Under the pieces are notes generated by a model. It saw nothing but the letters and a program-made list of their open reading frames with translations. It did no database searches and had not been told where the DNA came from. Shown here piece by piece: positions 7,114 to 13,921 of a DNA stretch of 39,732 nt. Every line of letters begins with the position of its first letter. Position 1 is the first letter of the stretch. This DNA is from a virus, in IMG/VR virus record IMGVR_UViG_3300048686_000374, positions 1 to 39,732 of that record; one strand, written 5' to 3'. The translations under genes were made by a program, and so were the position numbers.

Positions 7114-8930
7114 TATTTAGTCTCCTGGTAACTGTTGCCAACCTTGTAGTCACTCACCATAGGCACATCCATTGGTAGAGCATTACACATAGCTTGTGTT
7201 AAGCATTCTGCCTCACGCTCTACCGCATCCTCAGGGGCTGAGATAACCAGCTCATCATGTACACTTAAAAGTAGTCGGCTATCTTGGCGTGTCTTTTGGA
7301 ATAATAGCATGGCTGCCTTGGCCTGATCAGCCGCTGAGCCTTGAATGAGTAGATTAACACCTTTGTAATCGAACTCTCGTAGGCGGCCATTGATGATCTT
7401 AGGTGGCTCCATTTTGACCAGACGCCCGCCAAGGGTTTTAATAGGTTGGCTCAATTTGTACCTTGTCCTCATGGTAGCTTGCATCGCCTTGAGGCCCGGA
7501 GCCACGGCTGTGGTATAGGCATCCATCAATGTCTTGGCCAAGTCATAATCAATCTCCAACATCTCACTGATTTTCTTGGGGCCAGCCCCATACAGAATTG
7601 CAAATGAGACGCCTTTTGAATAAGTACGACTAACCTCACGGCCGGATGCTTCAGTCATCATCTTGGCTGCATAAGTATGCAAATCAGCACGAGCATCTTG
7701 CTGGTACTGTTGCATCAAATTACCACCCTCAAAGTGAGCAAAGATACGCAACTCTTGAGCATTGAAGTCGCATGCAACCAGCTTATGGCCCTCATCCGGA
7801 AGAATGAAGCTACGAACCAGTGGCAAAGGCGCCACATCTAATTCAGATGGCAAGTTTACTTTTGGGTATCGTACAGGTGCATTTTGGAAATTAGGAGTAC
7901 TGCTAAGCCGTCCTGTCCGTGTTCCACCACGCTCACCTCTAACCGAGTTCCAATTGGTATAGATGCGGCCGGTATGTTGTCCCGATGATAGCCAAGGTTC
8001 AATGAAAGTTGAGAGACATGTAGATAGATTTGCACGATATCTGAGGACATCTCGCAAGTGCTCATGAGTTAGCATCTCCTCTAGTGCTTCTTTGGTGGCT
8101 TGTTTCTGGCCTTTGTCTGTGGTGGGCCAGGTTTTATTTTTGTCCCAATACTCCGATTGATAAATACTTTCGACCAGCTGAGAATCGCTGTCGACATTCA
8201 ATTCAGGAGAATTCAACAATGCACGAACCCAAACATTACAAGCCTCAATATCTTTTATGGCCTGCTCTTTTGCTGCTGCTAACCCAGCCACATCAACTCG
8301 AACACCTAAACGTGAGTTTTCAAGCAACAGTGGGATCAATTCAAGTTCACGTATATACGGCGCCTGCTGAGCCGGCAAAACGTGGGAAGCGGTAAAGTCA
8401 AATAACTGCGCCGTAAGCCGCACGTCTGCCATAGCATAACGACCTACCAGCTCGACGGGTCCTTTGCTGATGTGGCCGCCCCACTGGGATTTTTTTCGTT
8501 TAGCGTCAGGGACGTTATTAATGATCCATTCTTTAAGCTCATCTCGTTCTTCTGGGTAGGCAAGGTTCCAGTGGACCACGAGATCTTTGAGCGATAATGA
8601 AGGTACATGTGGATCGTAGAGAAAAGAAAGAATGAGAGTGTCGTGTAGCCTAAATGCATCGGGGATAGCCAGGCCAAAATGAATATTAGCGACATCCAAG
8701 TCAAATAAGGCGTTATGAAAGCATAGCGGTCGATTTGAATCATACATTTCTCCCATCATACGCCTTACGGCGTCAAAAGTAGTGTTATTACCTGTAATAT
8801 GACCGAAAGCAAAATAGCCATCAGTAAACTGACCTGTAGGATCATACACAGCCAAACCCACCGGTTTAGGCGGATACGTCGGGCGAGCCTCGATGCCTTC
8901 TGTTTCAAAGTCAAGAAATATAGGTGTCAT
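7113..8930 (-). CDS. polA: DNA polymerase I family (family A) with 3'-5' exonuclease
   Basis: The product has 605 residues. ATG 8930 makes a TAATG overlap with the upstream stop and places FLDFETEG at the true N-terminus; the longer TTG start is less likely. Exonuclease: Asp7/Glu9 (Exo I), FHNALFD with Asp77 (Exo II), and RYAMADV with Tyr165/Asp169 (Exo III). Polymerase: motif A ACDFNAQELR (Asp388), the O-helix R435-K439-F443-Y447 in RTYSKGVSFAILYG, and motif C SVHDE (558-560). The residue equivalent to E. coli 762 is Phe, a state reported mostly in virulent phages. There is no 5' nuclease domain. This is the replicative polymerase. Confidence 0.97.
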   Translation of the reverse strand: MTPIFLDFETEGIEARPTYPPKPVGLAVYDPTGQFTDGYFAFGHITGNNTTFDAVRRMMGEMYDSNRPLCFHNALFDLDVANIHFGLAIPDAFRLHDTLILSFLYDPHVPSLSLKDLVVHWNLAYPEERDELKEWIINNVPDAKRKKSQWGGHISKGPVELVGRYAMADVRLTAQLFDFTASHVLPAQQAPYIRELELIPLLLENSRLGVRVDVAGLAAAKEQAIKDIEACNVWVRALLNSPELNVDSDSQLVESIYQSEYWDKNKTWPTTDKGQKQATKEALEEMLTHEHLRDVLRYRANLSTCLSTFIEPWLSSGQHTGRIYTNWNSVRGERGGTRTGRLSSTPNFQNAPVRYPKVNLPSELDVAPLPLVRSFILPDEGHKLVACDFNAQELRIFAHFEGGNLMQQYQQDARADLHTYAAKMMTEASGREVSRTYSKGVSFAILYGAGPKKISEMLEIDYDLAKTLMDAYTTAVAPGLKAMQATMRTRYKLSQPIKTLGGRLVKMEPPKIINGRLREFDYKGVNLLIQGSAADQAKAAMLLFQKTRQDSRLLLSVHDELVISAPEDAVEREAECLTQAMCNALPMDVPMVSDYKVGNSYQETK

Positions 8931-9178
8931 TAGTAGAAATAAAGAGGGGCACAAGTAACATCAACCACTACGTCAGTCGTGTGGTTACCAATTTTACGCT
9001 TGCCCATGACCAATACAGCACGCATGCGGCTAACTTCACATTCCTTTACTGCAATAATGACTTCATTACGACTCATGGCGTTGATTTCTTTGTCAAGTAT
9101 CAAAGCCTGCGATGGGTTGGATGTTGATGAGCAACTCACCAGCATCGTACATACGATGATTAGTGTAAACATTTTCAT
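8930..9178 (-). CDS. Predicted small lipoprotein
   Basis: The product has 82 residues. ATG 9178 is chosen because GAGGA lies six bases upstream and because it begins a classic type II signal: Met-Lys, a hydrophobic stretch (MFTLIIVCTML) and lipobox LVSC with Cys16. A longer frame to 9214 lacks these signs. The mature part, about 66 residues, contains NEVIIAVKECEVSRMRA, then GKRKIG and DVTCAP, with two cysteines that could pair. It should be exported and lipid-anchored. Lysis lipoproteins (Rz1) and exclusion lipoproteins are both possible, but the location among replication genes argues against Rz1. Its stop is coupled to the polymerase start. Confidence 0.7.
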   Translation of the reverse strand: MKMFTLIIVCTMLVSCSSTSNPSQALILDKEINAMSRNEVIIAVKECEVSRMRAVLVMGKRKIGNHTTDVVVDVTCAPLYFY

Positions 9179-9186
9179 TTCAATCC

Positions 9187-9267
9187 TCAAGAGAAGGTGG
9201 GGTACTCGCTGCATCTGCCTTGATCACAGACCAAGTAATCAAATTGGCAGCATCCGCTTTCCCCCAT
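9187..9267 (-). CDS. Tiny Cys-rich reading frame, uncertain
   Basis: A 26-codon frame from ATG 9267 to TGA 9187 fills the gap between two better-supported genes; its stop TGA is part of the next gene's Shine-Dalgarno. The product holds four cysteines (GCCQFDYLVCDQGRC), which could be a small metal knuckle. There is no clear ribosome binding site, so it may be chance or only translationally coupled. Confidence 0.25.
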   Translation of the reverse strand: MGESGCCQFDYLVCDQGRCSEYPTFS

Positions 9268-9270
9268 AAA

Positions 9271-9465
9271 TCACACCATAATACGACCTGTTGTATCTTC
9301 TACGAAACGCTTGGCTGCGTCATAAAAAGCTTCTTTGCCTTTTGTTGCGTAAACGTCATACAATTTCTTAGCATCAAAGAAATGTAGATTGCGCAGTCGC
9401 ATTTCCTCCATGAGCTCCTCATCTGAGAACTCATCAAGATGCACATCAATACTAATAAAGGCCAT
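9271..9465 (-). CDS. Hypothetical phage protein, 64 aa
   Basis: The product has 64 residues and starts at ATG 9465 with an AGGAGG site. It is acidic at the N-terminus (HLDEFSDEELMEEMRLRNL), followed by a helix with FFDAKKLYDVYATKG. The EFSDEEL pattern is common in small phage proteins of unknown role. No motif suggests an enzyme. It is part of the replication operon, between the SSB candidate and the lipoprotein. Confidence 0.7.
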   Translation of the reverse strand: MAFISIDVHLDEFSDEELMEEMRLRNLHFFDAKKLYDVYATKGKEAFYDAAKRFVEDTTGRIMV

Positions 9466-9477
9466 ATAGCCTCCTGA

Positions 9478-10227
9478 TTAAAAACGATCTGACTCAGCTG
9501 CCGGTGCTGCAGCAGGTTGATCATCATCCATTTGACCAGCCGTCTCAATAGCCCTTTGGACCTCATCCTGAGAGCGTTTGATAATTGCCTGCACAATGGC
9601 TGGATCGTCAATCGCCTTGACCATACTGAAGGTCACCTTGAATTGCGTCTTGGGGTCCGGTACAACAGCAATCTCGGTAATAACAGCCAGAGGCGGACGC
9701 TTTAGCGTTGCGGCGACTGTTTGTACATAGTTGGAATAATTCTTAATGCTGGTGACCGGCGGTCGAAGCGCCGCGATCTCTGCCGCAGCCACAGACTCCG
9801 CAGTGGTAATGCTATCTGCTGGGATGAGGAGGAGCCGGCGTGTTTCACGGCAGGCTTTGCCTTTGCCGCCGGTTGCTGACGAGCCCCACTGGTTTTGTGG
9901 GCAACCTTCGCAATTTTCATGTTGTGGTGCCTCCGCAGTTGCTGCAGGTCCCATGCCAGTAGCTACAGGGGCAATGGCAAAGCACTTAGGGCCTACAACT
10001 TTAGTAGGGTCATATCTGTCGGCGTAATAAAGACGCTCAATAGGTGCGGCAAGAATAACACATGCCAGTTTATTACCAGTGATCGGGTCACCGCGGTACG
10101 TTAGGACACCACCTTTGGTTGACAGATACGTGGCTGTCAAACCAGACTGCTCGGCCTTGACATTCTCTGTGGCCATAGCAGCCAGTTGATCTTCATACAG
10201 TGCAACAGCATTATTAGTTTTGGCCAT
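9478..10227 (-). CDS. Possible single-stranded DNA-binding protein
   Basis: The product has 249 residues. The start is ATG 10227 with GAAAGGAG upstream; a frame extending to 10551 only re-reads the next gene. Residues 30-90 look beta-rich (GGVLTYRGDPITGNKLACV, LYYADRYDP). Cys82 and the cluster C106-x2-C109...C126 (ENCEGCPQ, GKGKACRETR) could bind zinc. After a helical middle, the C-terminus is acidic and ends in Phe (DDDQ...ESDRF), like the protein-docking tails of E. coli SSB and T7 gp2.5. That tail, and the position between nucleotide-metabolism genes and the DNA polymerase, suggest the phage SSB. No OB-fold signature can be confirmed by eye, so the call is an inference. Confidence 0.5.
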   Translation of the reverse strand: MAKTNNAVALYEDQLAAMATENVKAEQSGLTATYLSTKGGVLTYRGDPITGNKLACVILAAPIERLYYADRYDPTKVVGPKCFAIAPVATGMGPAATAEAPQHENCEGCPQNQWGSSATGGKGKACRETRRLLLIPADSITTAESVAAAEIAALRPPVTSIKNYSNYVQTVAATLKRPPLAVITEIAVVPDPKTQFKVTFSMVKAIDDPAIVQAIIKRSQDEVQRAIETAGQMDDDQPAAAPAAESDRF

Positions 10228-10233
10228 GATGGC

Positions 10234-10247
10234 TCCTTTCAACAAGT
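10234..10247 (-). repeat. TTGAAAGG leader motif, partial copy before 10227
   Basis: Reads CTTGTTGAAAGGAG on the minus strand, ending six bases before the ATG at 10227. The TTGAAAGG core is intact while the upstream TTGA half has diverged. It overlaps the stop of the previous gene. Confidence 0.4.
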
Positions 10248-10612
10248 TACTTGCGACGAACGGAAAGTTCCCAGACGGAAGACATTTTCGTACCGGGAAT
10301 AAGATCTCCAGACTCCCACCGCTCACGGAAGACTTGAGAGGATAAACGCTTGTGAAGAAGTTCAAACTGATTTGTCTTTGCAACATGATCGTAGAAGGCG
10401 TTCCAATCCTCAATGGATGGATGATGCGTTTCACGCATGGTGCAGCTTGCTTTTTCCGACGCGGCTTGCGTAATTCCTGCAAGAGCCATTTGTTCCATAA
10501 TGTCGGCTTCAATTGCGGCCAACTTTTCATTAGCCTTTTTGATGTCCTCATTTAAGCTTTCCTTCAAAGCTTTGGTTTCGACATACGTATCGATTAGGTC
10601 AGAGATTTTCAT
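10247..10612 (-). CDS. Hypothetical phage protein with N-terminal coiled coil
   Basis: The product has 121 residues. ATG 10612 overlaps the upstream stop (ATGA), and AGGTGG is close upstream. Residues 10-45 form a charged helix with coiled-coil heptads (LKESLNEDIKKANEKLAAI). The second half contains THHPSIEDWNAFYDHV and LLHKRLSSQVFRERWESG, a pattern seen in phage proteins next to replication genes. No enzymatic motif is visible. Placed directly upstream of the SSB candidate, it may act with single-stranded DNA, but that is only a context argument. Confidence 0.7.
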   Translation of the reverse strand: MKISDLIDTYVETKALKESLNEDIKKANEKLAAIEADIMEQMALAGITQAASEKASCTMRETHHPSIEDWNAFYDHVAKTNQFELLHKRLSSQVFRERWESGDLIPGTKMSSVWELSVRRK

Positions 10613-11010
10613 TCGCCACCTTTGTATTGTGAGATGATGGCGATCATCTCGCCTTCAGGGCCAGTCCAGCCAATAGGTTTAACCACATCGTATTGACGAC
10701 CTCGAGTAGAGCGTATGAAATCATCTGCCGGTTGCTTTTTCATATTTGCCGCGTGTACCACTTCAAATAACGCATCAAAAGGTAGGCCCATTGCATGAGC
10801 ACAACCAAGAGCAACATACACAAGATCGACAATGGCATCAGCAGCATCAACCAAAGAGTTTTCTTCATAAGCTTTCATGTACTCAGAAATTTCCTCAAGG
10901 ATGAATCGCACAAAGTAAGATGATTCCTCGGGCGAAAGCAGATGCGGAAATGTGGATATGGGCAGCCCCATCTTTTTACGGAACTCACCAACTTGTTCAA
11001 AGGTTGTCAT
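10609..11010 (-). CDS. MazG-superfamily nucleotide pyrophosphohydrolase
   Basis: The product has 133 residues. The all-alpha NTP-PPase signature is clear: EEISEYMKA (Glu39, Glu40, Glu43) binds magnesium together with DAADAIVDLVYVALG (Asp58, Asp62). VVHAANMKK follows, as in phage MazG-like proteins. The family hydrolyses (d)NTPs to monophosphates and pyrophosphate. T4 dCTPase (gp56) belongs to the same superfamily, so in this phage a role in clearing an unmodified dNTP is possible alongside the modification cassette. A ppGpp or house-cleaning role is the alternative. Coupled by ATGA overlaps on both sides. Confidence 0.85.
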   Translation of the reverse strand: MTTFEQVGEFRKKMGLPISTFPHLLSPEESSYFVRFILEEISEYMKAYEENSLVDAADAIVDLVYVALGCAHAMGLPFDALFEVVHAANMKKQPADDFIRSTRGRQYDVVKPIGWTGPEGEMIAIISQYKGGE

Positions 11011-11534
11011 GCTGCCTCCAGGACAGTTGACTGGTGATCGTTGATGTAGTCACTGAGCCAGATTGGCATGGGGCGATCACCACGATGGTAAAGCATGGGC
11101 ATGGTTGCAGATTTAGAAGCGTAGTAACGACGGTAGGATTCGACGGCATCATTGGATTTGTATTGGTCAGGCATAGCTAGGGGTGGGTCGGACCATGTAG
11201 CAGGCATGTCATACATGGCAGGTGGAGCTTTGAGTAGCTCGGCAACAAGCACGTCGCGTGACTTATGGTTTTTGCCATAGCGTACAAAGAATTCGCGGCC
11301 AAGATAAGTGGCTAGTGTAACGACATAGTCATAATGCAAACGGGACTGGCGAGTCCAGATAGCACTGGGGTGGTTGACATGCGTGGATTTGTAGGATACT
11401 GCATGGCCGTTGCCATGAAGGTGATGAGCCGTGGCTAGGAGTTGGCAGGACTCGATAAGCATTTTGCCAACATGCTTGTCGCAATGCATAGCTGCTGCAA
11501 CAGGGGCTAGACGGTGGAGATAGAAGATATTCAT
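11007..11534 (-). CDS. Pyrimidine dimer DNA glycosylase-like protein (Pyr_excise-type)
   Basis: The product has 175 residues. ATG 11534 is chosen over a TTG five codons earlier that lies in the leader motif itself. The sequence NIFYLHRLAPVAAAMHCDKH, then KMLIESCQLLATAHHLHG and THVNHPSAIWTRQS, matches phage and viral proteins that score to the pyrimidine-dimer glycosylase family (T4 endonuclease V relatives). It keeps the His/Lys/Glu-rich core but is longer than T4 DenV (138 aa). The likely role is recognition of damaged or modified bases; activity is uncertain. It follows an intergenic gap with its own leader motif. Confidence 0.6.
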   Translation of the reverse strand: MNIFYLHRLAPVAAAMHCDKHVGKMLIESCQLLATAHHLHGNGHAVSYKSTHVNHPSAIWTRQSRLHYDYVVTLATYLGREFFVRYGKNHKSRDVLVAELLKAPPAMYDMPATWSDPPLAMPDQYKSNDAVESYRRYYASKSATMPMLYHRGDRPMPIWLSDYINDHQSTVLEAA

Positions 11535-11541
11535 ATGCCTA

Positions 11542-11556
11542 CCTTTCAATAATCAA
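11542..11556 (-). repeat. TTGAAAGG leader motif, copy before 11534
   Basis: Reads TTGATTATTGAAAGG on the minus strand, seven bases before the ATG at 11534. Just upstream are two GTCCACT direct repeats (about 11562-11577), a possible protein site. A TATATT further up might be a -10 element. Confidence 0.55.
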
Positions 11557-11598
11557 CAACAAGTGGACGAGTGGACAACAGAACAAATATACACCATA

Positions 11599-11820
11599 TT
11601 ACTCCATTGTAATAGGAATTTGCTGCATAACTTTCATAGCGTAAACTCGAGCTTCGATTGGCGTGTAATTGGCCATCAACCGGTCACGAACTGATTTGAA
11701 CTCAGTTGTCATACCTTTATGCAATTCAAAGTGCTCATCAATAGTAAGAGCCATGTAATCATCAAGAGCGTGGCATAGGGCATCCAGTTGGGCCAGAGTG
11801 AAGGTACGATTGGTATCCAT
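11599..11820 (-). CDS. Hypothetical phage protein, 73 aa
   Basis: The product has 73 residues, starting at ATG 11820 after the leader motif. It is helical and charged: AQLDALCHALDDYMALTIDEH followed by FKSVRDRLMANY. No domain was recognised. It is a separate cistron, because a terminator ends the upstream gene only 21 bases earlier. Either terminator read-through or an unseen promoter must supply its message. Confidence 0.65.
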   Translation of the reverse strand: MDTNRTFTLAQLDALCHALDDYMALTIDEHFELHKGMTTEFKSVRDRLMANYTPIEARVYAMKVMQQIPITME

Positions 11821-11827
11821 GGTAGTT

Positions 11828-11842
11828 CCTTTCAATAGTCAA
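11828..11842 (-). repeat. TTGAAAGG leader motif, copy directly after a terminator
   Basis: Reads TTGACTATTGAAAGG on the minus strand, immediately after the T tract of the terminator at 11841-11861 and seven bases before the ATG at 11820. The last terminator T residues merge with its first bases. Confidence 0.55.
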
Positions 11843-11861
11843 AAAAGGCCCCGAAGGGCCT
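11841..11861 (-). terminator. Leftward Rho-independent terminator with TTCG loop
   Basis: On the minus strand the 6-bp stem AGGCCC/GGGCCT closes a TTCG tetraloop and is followed by a T run. It begins three bases after the stop of the gene at 11865-12269. Confidence 0.85.
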
Positions 11862-11864
11862 GGA

Positions 11865-12269
11865 TTAGTCTTCGAGTATTTCGCGGAGATTGGCAACAGC
11901 TTCTTCAGGAGTGGCGCCATAAGCATGAGGGTCGTCGCCACAAGCACCTTTTTCATAGGCTACATAAGCCAGTTGGGGGAACAGAGTGGCGCCATCGGAG
12001 ATGAAAGTCTCGTACTCACGGTAGACCAGGTTGGCACCAACCAGTTTGCCGAAGGTATGTACACGCTCAGGTGGCAGAACCGGGTGCTTTCTTGCATACG
12101 CCAAAGCAGCCTCATTGGCCGAGCTGTAAGCGTAGTCATTGGACAGGGAGTTGAAGCCGGCGTGCTTGACCCATTGGCCATTTTCAAGGACCTCAACCAC
12201 GACATCGTGCATAACTTTGAACGGGTCGCCGGAGGTGTTGATGCGGACATTGCTTGCGATCTGTGACAT
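11865..12269 (-). CDS. Hypothetical phage protein in a single-gene transcription unit
   Basis: The product has 134 residues from ATG 12269, seven bases after a TTGAAAGG leader copy. It begins with polar beta strands (DPFKVMHDVVVEVLENGQW), has SSANEAALAYARKH in the middle and ends with a helix (TPEEAVANLREILED). No family was recognised. It has its own sigma70-like promoter upstream and a terminator directly downstream, unlike the polycistronic genes around it. This suggests early, strong or separately timed expression, as for a host-takeover protein, but nothing in the protein confirms that. Confidence 0.7.
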   Translation of the reverse strand: MSQIASNVRINTSGDPFKVMHDVVVEVLENGQWVKHAGFNSLSNDYAYSSANEAALAYARKHPVLPPERVHTFGKLVGANLVYREYETFISDGATLFPQLAYVAYEKGACGDDPHAYGATPEEAVANLREILED

Positions 12270-12276
12270 GGTCATT

Positions 12277-12291
12277 CCTTTCAATAATCAG
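12277..12291 (-). repeat. TTGAAAGG leader motif, copy before 12269
   Basis: Reads CTGATTATTGAAAGG on the minus strand, seven bases before the ATG at 12269. Confidence 0.55.
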
Positions 12292-12296
12292 TTGGT

Positions 12297-12322
12297 CATG
12301 TGGCGGTATTGCTTGCCACATG
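12297..12322 (-). promoter_or_regulatory. Inverted repeat in the 5' leader (hairpin or operator)
   Basis: CATGTGGC and GCCACATG form a perfect 8-bp inverted repeat around a 10-base loop. It starts just downstream of the -10 box at 12327-12332, at the expected transcript 5' end, and has no T run. It could be an operator or a 5' stabilising hairpin. Confidence 0.5.
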
Positions 12323-12326
12323 AGCC

Positions 12327-12354
12327 ATAATACCATTTCGCCAGGGAAAGTAAA
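12327..12354 (-). promoter_or_regulatory. Sigma70-like promoter for 12269
   Basis: On the minus strand, TTTACT (12349-12354) and TATTAT (12327-12332) are separated by 16 bases, close to the TTGACA/TATAAT consensus. The predicted start, near 12320, leaves a leader of about 50 bases. Confidence 0.6.
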
Positions 12355-12359
12355 CAAAT

Positions 12360-13319
12360 TTATGCAAGAGTCAGCAATTCTTCTGCTGCCTTTGCCTTAA
12401 CATTAACACCGCCACCAAACCAGGCATTTGCCATTCTAGCATCTGGTGTACGAGCTGTTTCCCAATCCATCAACTGAGTGACGGCGTTGAGAGCACCCCA
12501 GGCGGTACCTTTGGATGATTCCAAGTTGGCACCAATGCCAGCACCTTCAAAGAGAGCCAGTGCTCGAGCTGCAGCACGACTTGGCTTCTTATCGTCACCG
12601 CCGAGAATCTTGGTGAAGACTCCCATTGCTTGAGTGGAATCAATCTTGATCTTGGCCAGGAGCTTGGCTGTGGCCTCGAAGTCCTTGAAGGCTTGGTTGA
12701 ACTCGCCAAGAGAAGTTTTGACATGTGCTGCGTTAAAGACAGAGTTATGGCGAACCTTGACGACGTCACCATTGCGTGAGCCGGCGGCGATCTGCAGAGT
12801 GTTATTGCACACAACACGTACCGAGGTGAGCCTTGCCTGAGTGGCCAGAGAGCCATCGCAACTGGAAGCCATGAGGAGATATTGAGCCACTTTGTCGCCA
12901 GCCACAGAGAACTCACCATCCATCTTGGCCAATGCCCAGTAATGGGCGCCATTACGAAGCACACCGGCAGTTTCCAGATGCGCAATACTGCCAATCATGT
13001 CGCGGAAGAATTCCAGCACTTCCATCGGCTGCACGATGTTGTATTTATCTGAGACCAGGCCAAGTGGCAGGTTGGAGTCAGCGCGATAGAGAACCTTCTT
13101 ACCCTCATAAGGAAGCAATTGCTGCTTTGACCATGCTGTGTTTGGCGTTTGAAACTGGACGCCAGCAGATTGGATCATGAAGTCCAGACCAGATTCCTCG
13201 GCCCAAACTTCGAGTGATGCGTCGTGAGTCAGCTTTTGACCAAGGCCGTGCCAAGGGGTGTCGCCAACGTAGGCCATTGCGGCTTTGCCGGATGCAGTGG
13301 TTGCAAGCATGTGAGCCAT
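12360..13319 (-). CDS. DUF932 (TIGR03299-type) phage/plasmid-like protein
   Basis: The product has 319 residues. ATG 13319 has GGAAAGGAA upstream; the longer frame to 13427 is the non-coding control region. The N-terminal VGDTPWHGLGQKLTHDASLE, then FRDMIGSIAHLETAG, SVRVVCNNTLQIA and KVRHN are hallmarks of DUF932, found in phages and plasmids. The family has no proven activity; links to DNA recombination or counter-defence have been suggested. The length is typical. The gene is preceded by a 126-base control region with two operator-like repeats and followed by the promoter for the next gene, so it may be regulated on its own. Confidence 0.88.
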   Translation of the reverse strand: MAHMLATTASGKAAMAYVGDTPWHGLGQKLTHDASLEVWAEESGLDFMIQSAGVQFQTPNTAWSKQQLLPYEGKKVLYRADSNLPLGLVSDKYNIVQPMEVLEFFRDMIGSIAHLETAGVLRNGAHYWALAKMDGEFSVAGDKVAQYLLMASSCDGSLATQARLTSVRVVCNNTLQIAAGSRNGDVVKVRHNSVFNAAHVKTSLGEFNQAFKDFEATAKLLAKIKIDSTQAMGVFTKILGGDDKKPSRAAARALALFEGAGIGANLESSKGTAWGALNAVTQLMDWETARTPDARMANAWFGGGVNVKAKAAEELLTLA

Positions 13320-13327
13320 GATGTATT

Positions 13328-13340
13328 CCTTTCCAAGTTC
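13328..13340 (-). repeat. TTGAAAGG leader motif, diverged copy before 13319
   Basis: Reads GAACTTGGAAAGG on the minus strand, eight bases before the ATG at 13319. The GAAAGG half is kept and supplies the Shine-Dalgarno. Confidence 0.35.
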
Positions 13341-13397
13341 AGTTAAGTGGAGTGCTACATGAGCATAGTACACCAATCTTTCGTCTTGGAAACAGGT

Positions 13398-13431
13398 AAA
13401 GTGCACAAATTTACGAAAAAAGTGCACAAAT
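13398..13431 (-). promoter_or_regulatory. Two 13-bp operator-like direct repeats, 21-bp period
   Basis: AAAGTGCACAAAT occurs exactly at 13398-13410 and 13419-13431 on the plus strand; each copy holds the palindrome GTGCAC. The 21-bp period puts both on one face of the helix. A minus-strand TTGACA (13435-13440) abuts the second copy but has no good -10 at the usual distance. The spot is the only non-coding gap before the DUF932 gene, so it is probably a regulator binding site; the HTH protein at 13918-14169 is a candidate. Confidence 0.55.
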
Positions 13432-13446
13432 AGTTGTCAAACTGTA

Positions 13447-13692
13447 TCATTGCCGCTGCGTAGGGATACGATTCCTTATCTTCTCTGCAATATCTGGCTG
13501 TCCTTCTACCTCGGCGATCTTGGCGCACTCATCTCTTTCTATGAAGATAGCCTGCTTTGTGGTCTCAATGGCAACAGTCATAATCTCAGCTTTGGCCAAA
13601 GCCATTGCATCATCAAATTCTTTTTGTGTAAAGACTTGGACTTGTCCGGAGCCGGCCAAGAATTGCTTTTGAAAGTTGCTGAGCTCAGCCAT
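13447..13692 (-). CDS. Hypothetical phage protein, 81 aa
   Basis: The product has 81 residues. ATG 13692, with AAGGAG upstream, is chosen over a frame reaching 13773. It overlaps the upstream gene by eight bases. It contains NFQKQFLAGSGQVQVFTQKE, a helical segment, and ERDECAKIAEVEGQPDIAEKI, a motif type repeated in several small proteins of this block (see 15002-15358 and 15345-15590). The function is unknown. Confidence 0.65.
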   Translation of the reverse strand: MAELSNFQKQFLAGSGQVQVFTQKEFDDAMALAKAEIMTVAIETTKQAIFIERDECAKIAEVEGQPDIAEKIRNRIPTQRQ

Positions 13693-13921
13693 TTGTGTCT
13701 CCTTTTTTCCATGGCACAACATTGGGTGGCAGATTGTTCGTAGGCTCTGGTTGAGAGAGTATAAAGCGCGCATACTCCATCATGCGGAAATATAGATCAT
13801 CCAGATTATCGCCTTCAGATGTGCAGAATGCGGTCATCTTTTCAGGATCATCAGCGCAAAGCTGTATGGCGGCATCGTAAGCCAGCACAGCACGTGCCAG
13901 TTCTTTATGCATTTGCTTCAT
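13685..13921 (-). CDS. Hypothetical phage protein, 78 aa
   Basis: The product has 78 residues. ATG 13921 overlaps the stop of the HTH gene (ATGA), so the two are co-translated. Sequence: a helical N-terminus (HKELARAVLAYDAAIQLCA), an acidic middle (SEGDNLDDLYFRMMEYA) and a Pro-rich C-terminus. Nothing recognisable. Pairing with the HTH protein hints at a regulatory or antagonist role, but only from position. Confidence 0.6.
   Translation of the reverse strand: MKQMHKELARAVLAYDAAIQLCADDPEKMTAFCTSEGDNLDDLYFRMMEYARFILSQPEPTNNLPPNVVPWKKGDTNG

Noticed and set aside
8930-9178. The lipoprotein gene as an Rz1 spanin
   Set aside because: It lies in the replication operon, has no overlapping Rz-like partner, and is not Pro-rich.
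10228-10551. N-terminal extension of the SSB candidate
   Set aside because: It shadows the coiled-coil gene at 10247-10612, and a strong GAAAGGAG lies before ATG 10227.
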